From positions 1,178,001 to 1,242,000 of the forward strand of contig NZ_CP034834.1 in NCBI RefSeq assembly GCF_004014715.1: a stretch of 64,000 nt of DNA, in the 5' to 3' direction. This document shows positions 33,342 through 42,268 of this stretch, one piece after another; position 1 is the stretch's first letter; the number at the start of each line of letters is the position of its first letter. The notes beneath the pieces were generated by a model. It saw only the letters and a program-made list of their open reading frames with translations, made no database searches and was not told the DNA's origin. This DNA is from Pseudoalteromonas sp. R3 (lineage in GTDB: Bacteria; Pseudomonadota; Gammaproteobacteria; Enterobacterales; Alteromonadaceae). Both the position numbers and the translations under genes were made by a program.

Positions 33342-35405
33342 TTAGTCTTCTTTGTTGTCGGTTCTGTACTTCTCAAACCAGGCTAGGATATTGCCCACTT
33401 TACGTGCCAGGTTGGAGGGTTTAGCGGCAATACCATGATAGGCGCCCTGAATACGCACAAAAGCGCTGTCTACGCCTTGCAGTCGCAGCGCCCCATAATA
33501 CTGTTCACTTTCGCTCATCGGTGTGCGGACATCTAGCTCGCCAGTCAGTACCATAGTGGGTGTCTTGACATTGCCAACCAGAGAAAGTGGTGAACGGTTC
33601 CAGTATTGCTGGTAGTCGTTCCAGGGCAGGTCACTAAACCAGTATTTGGTCATAAAGGTATAGATGTCGGACGCACCTATCATGCTGGTCCAGTTGATAA
33701 CGGGCTTTGCAACAACCGATGCTTTAAAGCGATCTGTTTTGCCTATGATCCAGGCCGTTAAGGTCCCGCCGCCTGAGCCACCGGTGACAAATAAGTTCTC
33801 TTCGTCAACATACCCTTTTGCAATCACGCCATCGACCATATCCATCAGGTCGTTGTAATCTTCTGACGGGTAGTTCTTATCAATCTGGTTGGCAAAGTCA
33901 GCCCCCATAGACGTTGACCCTCTTGGGTTACCGTAAACTACGACGTAGCCTGCGGCTGCGAATAACTGGACTTCGGTTGAAAATTCAGGGCCATATGCGG
34001 TGTGTGGTCCGCCATGGATTTCCAGGATCAACGGGTACTTTTTGTTCGGATCAAAGTTAGGCGGGGTTACAATCCAGGCTTGCAGGCGTCTGCCATCTAC
34101 ACTGCTATTTACTTCCATCAGCTGGGGTTTATTCAGTGTTTTATGATCGAAAACGTCACTGTTCAGGTCGGTCAGTTGTGTCACTTTACCGCGCTTATTG
34201 ACGACTGCCAGATCAGCCGGGCGTACACCGGTTGACTGAGTATAAACAATCTGGCCATTGTCGGTCACATCGTAATGACCTGATGTGTAGGGGCGTCCCA
34301 GGCTCATGCCGCCCAATGCATCGGTTTTGGTTTTGATTTTGCCAGACAGTGACACATAAGCGACGTGTTTTTTACCATCATTGTCGTGACTAAAATACAG
34401 CCCTTTACTGTTATCGGCCCATTTTACATTGCCAACACTGCGGTCCAGGTCGGGAGTGAGTCGCTGGATGTCAGAACCATCCGGGTTCATAACGTACAAT
34501 TCGACAATCTGATTGGATTTGCCATTGTCCTCAAAGCCCGTGAAGGCCACTTTTTTGCCGTTCGGACTCATCTGAGGACCACTTTCGGGGCCTGACATAT
34601 CGGTCAGTCTGGTGATCTTTGAACTCAGGATATCAATGGCCATCAAATCGCTATTGAAGACATCAAATTCTGCGTTTTCGCGGGTATTGGCCGACACGAT
34701 GAGCTGTTTACTGTCGAGTGTCCAGGCCAATGAACCAGCGTAATCATGGGCGCCTGAAGTAATTTGTCTGGGTGCACCACCAATTGCTGGCACCACATAC
34801 ACCTGCATATTGCCAGGGCGTTTCATGCCCGCACCATCGCGCTGGAACAGGGTTTTGTCGATATATTGCGCATTATCAGCCCACTTGGCACCTTTTGGTT
34901 TAAAATCCAGGCTAAATAGTGGCGCAGACTTCCCGGGCGTAAACATTGAAAAAGCCAGCTGCTTACCATCAGGCGAGAAACTCATGTTGCTTGGTGTCAT
35001 ATTGACATCTGTGACTCGTGCTGTAAGGCCGGACTCCATGTCGCGTAGGTAGATCTGGACTTTGCCCTCTTTACTGGACAGGTATGCCATCTTGGTACCA
35101 TCCGGCGAAAATACCGGGCTAAAGTGGTTTTTGGTATCTGATAGCAAAGGTAGGTGCTTTTTACCGTCCAGAGACACGGTCCACAGGTTTCTTCTCAGGC
35201 TGTCAGTCATGATATCCATGCTGCGTCGCTCATAGACAACCTGTTTACCATCTGGCATGACCACAGGATTGGCGGCGTATTCAATGTTGAATATATCCTG
35301 ATAGGTGAGCGTGTTATTTATCTCTTGCTCGCTAGGTCCTTTTGCAAATACCGAACCTGTCAGGGCAAGTGCGATACAAGACGTCAAAATCGAAAGCTTA
35401 GTCAT
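33342..35405 (-). CDS. Secreted S9 family prolyl oligopeptidase-like peptidase
   Basis: 687 residues. Signal peptide 1-21 (ends SVFA), then a beta-propeller built from WD40-like/TolB-like blades (repeated F-S-P-D-G-T-K-x-A-Y or S-P-N-G-K-K-V-A-F, about 50-400), then an alpha/beta-hydrolase catalytic domain (about 430-687). Catalytic residues fit the S9C/dipeptidyl-peptidase pattern: G-G-S-G-G-G (Ser near 543), G-E-L-D-V-R-T-P (Asp near 627) and G-A-Y-H-G (His near 657). It is expected to cleave short peptides in the periplasm or outside. Monocistronic; divergent from the exporter gene. A second S9 enzyme lies at 37662. Confidence 0.92.
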   Translation of the reverse strand: MTKLSILTSCIALALTGSVFAKGPSEQEINNTLTYQDIFNIEYAANPVVMPDGKQVVYERRSMDIMTDSLRRNLWTVSLDGKKHLPLLSDTKNHFSPVFSPDGTKMAYLSSKEGKVQIYLRDMESGLTARVTDVNMTPSNMSFSPDGKQLAFSMFTPGKSAPLFSLDFKPKGAKWADNAQYIDKTLFQRDGAGMKRPGNMQVYVVPAIGGAPRQITSGAHDYAGSLAWTLDSKQLIVSANTRENAEFDVFNSDLMAIDILSSKITRLTDMSGPESGPQMSPNGKKVAFTGFEDNGKSNQIVELYVMNPDGSDIQRLTPDLDRSVGNVKWADNSKGLYFSHDNDGKKHVAYVSLSGKIKTKTDALGGMSLGRPYTSGHYDVTDNGQIVYTQSTGVRPADLAVVNKRGKVTQLTDLNSDVFDHKTLNKPQLMEVNSSVDGRRLQAWIVTPPNFDPNKKYPLILEIHGGPHTAYGPEFSTEVQLFAAAGYVVVYGNPRGSTSMGADFANQIDKNYPSEDYNDLMDMVDGVIAKGYVDEENLFVTGGSGGGTLTAWIIGKTDRFKASVVAKPVINWTSMIGASDIYTFMTKYWFSDLPWNDYQQYWNRSPLSLVGNVKTPTMVLTGELDVRTPMSESEQYYGALRLQGVDSAFVRIQGAYHGIAAKPSNLARKVGNILAWFEKYRTDNKED

Positions 35406-35705
35406 TGGCTTAGTACTCTACTCGTTATTGTTGTTGGCCGTTCATACACCTGTGAGCGAGTGAAACAGCCTCTCAGTACAAAGCCTATTTATGATATGTT
35501 GTAACACCTTTTGGAATAGATACGCGGTAAGTGGGCGAATTTATCCGATGTTTCACTTAAGTGCCGGGGAATAGGGCATTAAAAAGTTTGATATCTGCAA
35601 GTGTGGCAAGGTATCTTTCGCTCTGTTGTTTAGCCTGACGCGGTTTCGGGACGTCAGTGTGTGCAGGTGCATTTCAATTTCAGCTTCGGAGCTTTAAATA
35701 TCAAA
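35406..35705. other. Divergent intergenic region (S9 peptidase / exporter)
   Basis: About 300 bases holding promoters for both divergent genes. I looked for a TyrR-type box because of the YddG-like neighbour and found only a poor partial match, so none is called. Confidence 0.4.
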
Positions 35706-36602
35706 ATGATGAATAGGTCATATCAATACACGCTGGCGGGCATCGCTGCGATTGTTTTATGGAGCGCCGTCATGGGGTTGGTACGTGCAGTGACTGAAAT
35801 GCTGGGTCCGGTAGGTGGTGCAGCTTCTATCTACACCGTCGCGGCTGTATTTTTGGTTCTGGTCATGGGTGTACCAAGATTACGTGACTATTCGCCGCGT
35901 TACGTATTGATTGGGGGCAGCCTGTTTGTTGCCTATGAGATTTGCCTGGCGCTGGCACTTGCAATGGCAAACACCCGCCAGCAGGCGCTGGAGATGCTGG
36001 TGATCAACTACTTATGGCCTGCACTGACGGTGTTGATGGCGGTCATTACCAGCGGTAAAAAGAGCAGTATCTGGGTATATCTGGGGATCTTGCTGGCCTT
36101 TTTTGGAGTTGCCTGGAGTATCACGGGTGAACAAGGTATGACACCTGAACAGCTAATGGCTAATATTGCATCAAATCCAACGACCTATGCAATGGCATTG
36201 ACCGGTGCATTTCTATGGGCTGTGTATTGTGTTTTAACCAAACGCATTGCCAACGGACAGAATGCGATTACCTTGTTCTTTTGGCTGACGGCGATGAGTT
36301 TGTGGGTCAAGTATACAGCCAGCGGTGAAACCCCTATGGTGTTGACCTTGGAATCTGTTGGTTTACTCCTGATATCAGGAGTAGCACTGGGCAGTGGATA
36401 CGCGTTATGGAACTATGCCATTATTGGTGGCAACATGGTTTTGCTGGCGACCCTATCTTATTTCACCCCGGTACTTTCAACTGCTTTGTCTTCGCTGATC
36501 CTTGGGCTGGTACTGACGCAGAGTTTTATGCAGGGGGTGTGCATGGTGACCGCAGGCTCTTTGCTTTGCTGGTGGGTGACCAGAGCACAATTCAATGATT
36601 AA
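35706..36602 (+). CDS. yddG: Aromatic amino acid exporter-like DMT transporter (YddG type)
   Basis: 298-residue EamA/DMT-superfamily transporter with ten membrane helices. The sequence MNRSYQYTLAGIAAIVLWS, LALAMANTRQQALEMLVINYLWPALTVL, and GYALWNYAIIGGNMVLLATLSYFTPVLS follow YddG closely. YddG exports Phe, Trp, Tyr and some toxic analogues across the inner membrane. ATG 35706 (followed by another ATG) is taken over the upstream GTG at 35661, whose extension (VHFNFSFGALNIK) does not resemble the family; no good ribosome site supports either. A PhzF-family gene starts 59 bases downstream on the same strand. Confidence 0.8.
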   Translation: MMNRSYQYTLAGIAAIVLWSAVMGLVRAVTEMLGPVGGAASIYTVAAVFLVLVMGVPRLRDYSPRYVLIGGSLFVAYEICLALALAMANTRQQALEMLVINYLWPALTVLMAVITSGKKSSIWVYLGILLAFFGVAWSITGEQGMTPEQLMANIASNPTTYAMALTGAFLWAVYCVLTKRIANGQNAITLFFWLTAMSLWVKYTASGETPMVLTLESVGLLLISGVALGSGYALWNYAIIGGNMVLLATLSYFTPVLSTALSSLILGLVLTQSFMQGVCMVTAGSLLCWWVTRAQFND

Positions 36603-36661
36603 GTAACTGGGGCAGCAACAGAGTGTGGCAGTGCCCGCCCCATAAATTAGGGAGAAGTCGA

Positions 36662-37531
36662 TTGCATCAGCTCAACGCATATTTGGTTAATACCTTTACA
36701 GAACAAGGCGCAGGAGGAAACCCTGCTGGCGTGGTTTTGCAGGCCGATGGACTGACAGACGAGCAAAAGTTGGCCATCGCACAGTCCGTGGGTTTTTCGG
36801 AAACCGCCTTTGTGTCAGCAGCCAGCGACGCTGATTTTACAGTGACTTTCTTTACACCCGCAGCTGAAGTCGATTTTTGTGGTCATGCTACCGTGGCCGC
36901 GTTTTCTGTGATGTTGGAGCAGGGCCTGATCACTCAGGGGCATTACGTGCAAAGCACCAAAGCAGGTCAACTTGGTGTAACAATAGAGCCTGATGGGCAC
37001 ATTGTGATGGAGCAAAATTTGCCGCAGTATCTTAAGCGCTTTGACTATGCTGAAATATCAGCCTTAATCGGGCTTGATACGTCTTTATTAGCGTCGACTC
37101 AATTACCCATTGAGGCTATTTCAACCGGCTTGGCGGACATTATAGTGCCTGTACCTAGTGGACATCTCGATAAGATCAAGGTCAATGATAAAGCGTTGAG
37201 CAACTTTTCTCGCCAGCATAACGTCATTGGCTTACATGCGTTTGAGTTGTGCGATGAAGATGAGACGTTCACGGCACGCTGTCGCAATTTTGCGCCTTTA
37301 TTTTCGATACCCGAAGAGTCTGCTACCGGAAGTGCCAGTGGCGCTCTGGCGTGCTATCTGACTCAATATGTTTACCCTTTTCAGTCCAATCACTTTACCT
37401 TTGAACAAGGCCGTGTGATGGGATACCCCTCGCGCATTACGGCATCGGTTGAGTCAGACGAGCAGGGCATATCTAAAGTATTTGTTGGAGGTAAGGCGCA
37501 AATAACAGGTAAAAAAATACTTTCAATATAG
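36662..37531 (+). CDS. PhzF family isomerase-like protein (TTG start)
   Basis: 290 residues. TTG at 36662 is chosen because AGGGAGA lies about 8 bases upstream and the product then starts H-Q-L-N-A-Y-L-V-N-T-F, the normal PhzF N-terminus; the longer open frame to 36623 lacks support. The diaminopimelate-epimerase-like fold has the expected motifs: G-G-N-P-A-G-V, the catalytic Glu in G-F-S-E47-T-A-F, F-T-P-A-A-E-V-D-F-C-G-H-A-T, and near the end E-S-A-T-G-S-A-S-G-A-L. Real phenazine genes are absent, so this is one of the many PhzF-like isomerases of unknown substrate. Probably in an operon with the exporter upstream. Confidence 0.88.
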   Translation: MHQLNAYLVNTFTEQGAGGNPAGVVLQADGLTDEQKLAIAQSVGFSETAFVSAASDADFTVTFFTPAAEVDFCGHATVAAFSVMLEQGLITQGHYVQSTKAGQLGVTIEPDGHIVMEQNLPQYLKRFDYAEISALIGLDTSLLASTQLPIEAISTGLADIIVPVPSGHLDKIKVNDKALSNFSRQHNVIGLHAFELCDEDETFTARCRNFAPLFSIPEESATGSASGALACYLTQYVYPFQSNHFTFEQGRVMGYPSRITASVESDEQGISKVFVGGKAQITGKKILSI

Positions 37532-37661
37532 CTAGGTTGCCATATTGAGTGTTTTCCAGAATCATTGGCTGTTGTAGCGAGTGTCGCTTATCGCTATCCC
37601 TTTTAAGTTTCTGTTTATTTAGGTAGTCTACAGCGGATTCAATTTTGGGAGGTGTGTCGCG

Positions 37662-39563
37662 ATGAAGCGAATTCTTGTATGTGCTGGCCTGGGGCTGGCA
37701 GTAACGACCGGTGTTGCCGCCAAAGAGGTGATGACGCCGGAAAAACTCTGGCAGGTAAAACGTGTCAGCGCGTTGGGGCTCAACAAAGATAAAACGCATG
37801 TCATTTATAAAGTGACAATGCCCAGTGTCGAGCAGAATAATTTTGCCAGCAAGGTCTATCAGGTGCCGTTAAGAGGGGGCGCTTCTCAGCTTTTAGACGC
37901 TTATCAGGGACTGCTGTCAGACGATAAGATCTCTCCCGATGGCAGCAAAAAATTGTTCCACGAAGTGGTCGAAGTGGAGGCCGTGCTGGCAAGCGACAGG
38001 CACAAAGAGCTTTCTCAGGCTGATGCTTACGTGTTTGACGATTTGAACTATCGTCACTGGGACACCTGGAAAGATGGTAGCTATAAGCATGTTTTCTATC
38101 AGGATTTAAAAACTGAGCAGAAAGTCGACATCATGAAAGGGAAGCCCTTTGACAGTCCGACTTCACCATTTGGCGGTGCTAAGGACTATATCTGGGGTCC
38201 TAAAGGCGAAAATATCTATTATGTGAGCAAGAAGCTTACTGGCGCTGAGTATGTTTCCAGCACCAATACCGACATTTATCGTTATAACCTGGCAAGTCAA
38301 CAGACCACAAACCTGACTAAAGATAACCCAGGCTATGACAAATATCCGGCTTTCTCGCCAAAAGGCCACCTCGCCTGGTTACAGATGACCACACCGGGGT
38401 ATGAAGCGGATAAAAATGATATCATCGTCAGAGTTAAAAATAGAGATATTAACCTGACCAGACACTGGGATGGCACAGTAAACAGCTTTAAATGGAGTCA
38501 TGACGGTAAGCATATCTACTTTGTGGCGCCAACCGATGGCACCATTCAGCTATTCCGGGTTTCAGTAACCACCAACCCTAAAGCCAGACCAGCCATTAAA
38601 CAACTCACCAAAGGTCAGTTCGATGTTAACGGCATTGTAGCGGCACTGGATAAGCAGCTAGTGGTAACGCGCAACAGCATGAATCAAGCGAAAGAAATCT
38701 ATCGCTTTGATCTGAAAAGCGAAAAGCTAACCGCATTGACCAAAGTGAATGACGCGTTTTATGCGGGTCTGGATCTGCCCACGGTTAAAAAACAAATGGT
38801 TAAGACAAAAGATGGCCAGGATATGCTGACCTGGGTTATCTATCCACCAAACTTTGATGAATCCAAGAAATACCCGACTTTACTGTATCTGCAAGGTGGC
38901 CCGCAGTCGGCGCTGTCGCAGTTTTACTCTTTCCGCTGGAATTTTCAGGTGATGGCGTCACAAGGTTATATTGTGGTTGCGCCAAACCGCCGTGGCATGC
39001 CGGGTCATGGTGTTAAATGGAATGAAGACATCACCCAGGACTGGGGTGGTAAAGTAATGCAGGATTATCTTGATGCCATTGATGAAGTAGCAAAAGCGCC
39101 TTATGTAGATAAAAAGCGCATTGCTGCGGTGGGCGCCAGCTTTGGTGGCTACTCGGCATTTTATTTAGCCGGTAATCACGAGGGTCGTTTCAAGTCGTTT
39201 ATTGCACACTGCGGTATTTTTGATTTGCGCAGCATGTACGGCAGTACTGAAGAAGTGTTCTTCGTTAATCACGAATTTGGAGGGGCATACTGGGATAAAA
39301 ATGCCGCGACCGACTTAACTTACGGTGCATTTAACCCAATCAGCCATGTAGATAAGTGGGATGCCCCTATGTTTGTTATTCACGGCGGTAAAGACTACCG
39401 TGTACCGCTGGAACAAGGGATCCAGGCATTCCAGGCTGCAAAGTTACGTGGTCTGAAAAGTCGTTTCCTCTACTTCCCGGAAGAAAACCATTGGGTCCTG
39501 TCACCACAAAATGGCATTGTCTGGCAGCGTGAATTCTTCAAATGGCTGGATGATACACTCTAA
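37662..39563 (+). CDS. Secreted S9 family peptidase (dipeptidyl/acylaminoacyl peptidase-like)
   Basis: 633 residues. Signal peptide 1-20 (GVAA|KEV), N-terminal propeller-like domain beginning E-K-L-W-Q-V-K-R-V-S, and a C-terminal alpha/beta-hydrolase. Catalytic set: G-A-S-F-G-G-Y (Ser near 493), H-G-G-K-D-Y-R-V-P (Asp near 579) and E-N-H-W-V-L (His near 609), preceded by L-Q-G-G-P and N-R-R-G-M-P-G-H-G typical of S9C enzymes. Substrate is short peptides released by extracellular proteases. GGGAGG stands 9 bases before the ATG. It has only modest resemblance to the 33342 enzyme and is a separate paralogue. Confidence 0.92.
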   Translation: MKRILVCAGLGLAVTTGVAAKEVMTPEKLWQVKRVSALGLNKDKTHVIYKVTMPSVEQNNFASKVYQVPLRGGASQLLDAYQGLLSDDKISPDGSKKLFHEVVEVEAVLASDRHKELSQADAYVFDDLNYRHWDTWKDGSYKHVFYQDLKTEQKVDIMKGKPFDSPTSPFGGAKDYIWGPKGENIYYVSKKLTGAEYVSSTNTDIYRYNLASQQTTNLTKDNPGYDKYPAFSPKGHLAWLQMTTPGYEADKNDIIVRVKNRDINLTRHWDGTVNSFKWSHDGKHIYFVAPTDGTIQLFRVSVTTNPKARPAIKQLTKGQFDVNGIVAALDKQLVVTRNSMNQAKEIYRFDLKSEKLTALTKVNDAFYAGLDLPTVKKQMVKTKDGQDMLTWVIYPPNFDESKKYPTLLYLQGGPQSALSQFYSFRWNFQVMASQGYIVVAPNRRGMPGHGVKWNEDITQDWGGKVMQDYLDAIDEVAKAPYVDKKRIAAVGASFGGYSAFYLAGNHEGRFKSFIAHCGIFDLRSMYGSTEEVFFVNHEFGGAYWDKNAATDLTYGAFNPISHVDKWDAPMFVIHGGKDYRVPLEQGIQAFQAAKLRGLKSRFLYFPEENHWVLSPQNGIVWQREFFKWLDDTL

Positions 39564-39573
39564 TTAGTCCCCC

Positions 39574-39598
39574 TACAGGCCCGTTAATCGGGCCTGTA
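39574..39598 (+). terminator. Terminator-like hairpin after S9 peptidase
   Basis: TACAGGCCCG (39574-39583) / CGGGCCTGTA (39589-39598), 10-bp perfect stem, 5-base loop, 11 bases after the stop. No T-run follows, so it may be a weak or Rho-assisted terminator. Confidence 0.6.
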
Positions 39599-39621
39599 GA
39601 AGATCAAATCGCTTTCAGGAT

Positions 39622-39831
39622 ATACCAATTTACTTAATTAAGTGTTCTATTTTGAGGCGAGAAAATATGGTCGATAACACCGCTCCCGCGTCCTGCTATT
39701 GCTGAGGCACCTACATCCATATAGGCGAGGCAAAAATTTTGCTATTTAGTTAGTCTAAATGAGAAATTTTTAACACCGTTAGCGTCATATTGGCTCCTTC
39801 AAATTGAGCAAGTATTAAGTAAAATTGGTAT
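39622..39831. mobile_element. MITE-like element with near-perfect terminal inverted repeats
   Basis: About 210 bases bounded by ATACCAATTTACTTAAT (39622-39638) and its complement ATTAAGTAAAATTGGTAT (39814-39831), which differ by one inserted T. No ORF lies inside. Size, AT-rich ends and absence of coding match a non-autonomous miniature element or a dispersed intergenic repeat. The right end reaches into the stop codon of the next (minus-strand) gene. Confidence 0.55.
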
Positions 39832-41033
39832 TAGTTCGCTGCCTGACAGTTCTCAATTCTGCGCACGTTTTGCAGTGCATGATAGAGCTTTCGTTTATCG
39901 CTTTTGGTGAGGTTGGCGGTAACCAGCTCGCCATAAAACACAGGCCCCAGTTCCGGGGTGAGGTTGCCATGCCGGGCAAGGTGATGAGTCAGTACTTCAA
40001 GTATAGCCGTGCCTAACTGGTTTAGTGTGTTTCTCAGTTGAACCAGATCGGCGCCTTTATCAGGCACACCCTCAGCAAGCCATTGCGCCCGGTATCTGTA
40101 CTGAATTGCCTTGGCTGCGTCCATTTGTGCCTGGAAAAATGCTTCCACGCTGGCCGTGTCCAGACATTGCTGGCGAGCTTGTTCCAGCGCATTTGAAAGC
40201 ACCACGGCTTCACGAGATAAATCTTCAATGGGTCTGTGCTTGTGTGCTTTAAACAGTGCCACGCTCTGCATCTGAGCAAGACGCTGGTTGATATGTGAGA
40301 ACAGCATTTTGGCAGAGTCGGTCCGTGTTTTTATCTGTGTATTGGCCTGCTCAACGACTTGTGCCAAAGCAGTGCGCGCTTGGTCCTCGCTGATTTGCTC
40401 AGGCCTTTTTTCCATCTTCATCAGTGCAAATAACGTGTGATTGTCTGCGTTGTCCTGAACACCCACTTCGCGCAGGGTCAGCTCTGGATAAACCGATTTG
40501 AGCGCACAACTGCCCACAGCCACGGTACCCTGTTCAAACTGACCTTGTGCCAGCATACGAGCTGCTTCGTTGGTACCCTTGGGCACGGAGATTGTTTGTC
40601 GTTGATGCGTGTTAAGCCATTGGCCAATTTGTTTTAGGGCGGCAGGATGAGACGCCACATGTTTGATTGGACTTAGCCGGTCTGCGCCAAAGACGCACAT
40701 TTCGATAGGCATGCGCACCGCAGCGCTGAGCTCGGTGACCTTGTAGTTGCGCATCGCATTAACAATGGCCGGTACCAGCTGTCCATTGATGGTTGAATTG
40801 GCTAACGCACTGAAAGCCCAGGCCGTTTCCTTTACTGCTGCGGCATAGGTATTTTCCGGTGTACCGGAATACAGACGATGGTAAGCATCATTATGACGGC
40901 TTTCAAGCAAATCTAAGGCTGCGTGATTAAAGCTCCCGGGCCCTGCCTGAACATAGACAGGGGCGGCTTGACCTGTAAGCGTAAATAGCAGCGTTAATGA
41001 TGCAGTCAGGCGAGAAACAAATAGCAATTTCAA
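39831..41033 (-). CDS. Exported prephenate dehydratase-like / chorismate mutase (AroQ-gamma) fusion
   Basis: About 400 residues. There is no in-frame ATG; TTG 41033 gives MKLLFVSRLTASLTLLF...GQA|AP, a good signal peptide after GGAAAAAG. TTG 41078 is an alternative. Residues ~25-215 resemble prephenate dehydratase (PF00800 plan): A-G-P-G-S-F-N-H-A-A, H-V-A-S-H-P-A-A-L-K-Q-I, G-T-N-E-A-A, V-G-V-Q-D-N-A-D-N-H-T-L-F, but the catalytic T-R-F is T-L-F. The second half matches secreted AroQ chorismate mutases: INQRLAQMQSVALFKAHKHR, P-I-E-D-L-S-R-E, VEAFFQAQMDAAKAIQYRYR, ending with a Cys. It could convert chorismate to prephenate, and perhaps phenylpyruvate, in the periplasm. The order is opposite to cytoplasmic PheA (mutase first). 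The stop codon overlaps the MITE-like end. Confidence 0.75.
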   Translation of the reverse strand: MKLLFVSRLTASLTLLFTLTGQAAPVYVQAGPGSFNHAALDLLESRHNDAYHRLYSGTPENTYAAAVKETAWAFSALANSTINGQLVPAIVNAMRNYKVTELSAAVRMPIEMCVFGADRLSPIKHVASHPAALKQIGQWLNTHQRQTISVPKGTNEAARMLAQGQFEQGTVAVGSCALKSVYPELTLREVGVQDNADNHTLFALMKMEKRPEQISEDQARTALAQVVEQANTQIKTRTDSAKMLFSHINQRLAQMQSVALFKAHKHRPIEDLSREAVVLSNALEQARQQCLDTASVEAFFQAQMDAAKAIQYRYRAQWLAEGVPDKGADLVQLRNTLNQLGTAILEVLTHHLARHGNLTPELGPVFYGELVTANLTKSDKRKLYHALQNVRRIENCQAAN

Positions 41034-41187
41034 AGGCTTTTTCCAGTGGTTATGCAGGCAAAGGCAACATCCTAGCAAAACCGTTACTCTCTGTCTCGAA
41101 AAGCATGTTTTGGTCTATACCTCACCACCGCTTCAGCACGAGTTAACTTATTGTTGCGATAATGCGCACAATAAAGGTAGGTCAGGA

Positions 41188-41823
41188 ATGAACATGAGAA
41201 TGAATAAAATACTTCTATGCAGCGCTGCAATAATCGCATTATCGGGATGTGAAATGAACAACACAGGCAAAGGTGCTGCGATAGGTGCTACGGCAGGCGC
41301 AGTGCTAGGAAAAGCAACTGGTAATCATAAGGATAAGCGTGTTGTTATTGGTGCAGCCGTGGGGGCCATTGCTGGTGCGGCAATTGGAAACTATATGGAC
41401 GAACAGGAAGCCGCATTTAACAATGCACTAGAGGGCTCAGGGGTACAGGTGGTTAGAGAAGGCGAGCAAATACGCCTGGTGTTGCCATCAAATATCACCT
41501 TTTCTACAGGTCAGTCAGTTATTAACCCCGGGTTTCAAAAAACACTGGCAGGAATTGCTCGGGTAATGCACAAATACGACAAGACCTTGCTATCCATTAT
41601 TGGTCATACTGACTCAACAGGCGCTGCGGGGTTTAACCAGGTACTCTCTGAACAGCGTGCCAACAGTGTGAAACAGTCGCTACTGCCCCTTCAGATACAC
41701 CCTGACCGTATATACACTCAAGGTGCAGGGGAGTCTCAACCTATTGCCAGCAATGATACAGAGCAGGGCAGAGCACAAAATCGCAGAGTAGAGATTAACA
41801 TCATTCCGAATCGAGCGTCATAA
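41188..41823 (+). CDS. OmpA-family outer-membrane lipoprotein (YiaD-like)
   Basis: 211 residues from ATG 41188 (AAGGTAGGTCAGGA upstream; two more in-frame ATGs follow at once). Lipobox A-L-S-G-C with the modified Cys near residue 21 and +2 Glu, indicating outer-membrane sorting. Next is a Gly-zipper region (GKGAAIGATAGAVLGKATG and VVIGAAVGAIAGAAIGNYMD), then a C-terminal OmpA-like peptidoglycan-binding domain (SNITFSTGQSVINPGF, IIGHTDSTGAAGFNQVLSEQRA, GAGESQPIASNDTEQGRAQNRRVEI). It anchors the outer membrane to murein. Same architecture as YiaD/Pal-like lipoproteins. Single gene, divergent from the PDT-AroQ gene. Confidence 0.9.
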   Translation: MNMRMNKILLCSAAIIALSGCEMNNTGKGAAIGATAGAVLGKATGNHKDKRVVIGAAVGAIAGAAIGNYMDEQEAAFNNALEGSGVQVVREGEQIRLVLPSNITFSTGQSVINPGFQKTLAGIARVMHKYDKTLLSIIGHTDSTGAAGFNQVLSEQRANSVKQSLLPLQIHPDRIYTQGAGESQPIASNDTEQGRAQNRRVEINIIPNRAS

Positions 41824-41878
41824 AACGGGAAGGGGCTGCGAGCTTTGAGCTATGCGTGACAAGCTTCCATCAGGATTA

Positions 41879-41900
41879 AGCCCAGCAGCTAGACTGGGCT
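41879..41900. terminator. Hairpin after OmpA-family gene
   Basis: AGCCCAG (41879-41885) / CTGGGCT (41894-41900), 7-bp stem, 8-base loop, lying between the OmpA-family stop and the stop of the opposing small ORF. No T-tract, so termination is tentative. Confidence 0.45.
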
Positions 41901-41913
41901 CAGGTTCATCACA

Positions 41914-42150
41914 TTACTCGAGGGTGTAATCTACCCGGATCACGCCATAGCGGATCCAGAAATCGCCAGTAAAAGGTTCGTGATAGCAAGTTAAAAAGAA
42001 CGCATTGTGTGGATGGCCATTGTTATATCCTGTTTCAGAGCCCAAGTCTTCGTACACCCAGGCATCTACGATCCCACCGCCTTTTGTCAGTGTCATTGCA
42101 TTCGTATTTTGTGTTTTGGTTCTTTTCTGACCTAATACGAGTTCGCGCAT
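41914..42150 (-). CDS. Small hypothetical protein
   Basis: 78 codons, with an internal ATG alternative at codon 19. The C-terminal 60 residues are rich in aromatics and look globular (DAWVYEDLGSETGYNNGHPH, DFWIRYGVIRVDYTLE), unlike the random composition of shadow frames. I do not recognise the family. No ribosome site precedes either start, so this could be a fragment of a larger lost gene. Confidence 0.35.
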   Translation of the reverse strand: MRELVLGQKRTKTQNTNAMTLTKGGGIVDAWVYEDLGSETGYNNGHPHNAFFLTCYHEPFTGDFWIRYGVIRVDYTLE

Positions 42151-42268
42151 ATAGTTTGTGTTAAAACAGGGGGCTTTTGTGTTAGATTTAGGAACTTTTT
42201 GTGATAGTTTATAGAAAGATAGACTTTAAGTAATAAGAAGTTTCAAACCAGGAAAACAGGAAAACTGC

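Noticed and set aside
35406-35705. TyrR box upstream of the YddG-like exporter
   Set aside because: Only one half-site-like TGTAAC with a poor partner; not enough to support a call.
36662-37531. Phenazine biosynthesis from the PhzF-like gene
   Set aside because: No other phz genes are present; PhzF-family proteins are widespread without phenazines.
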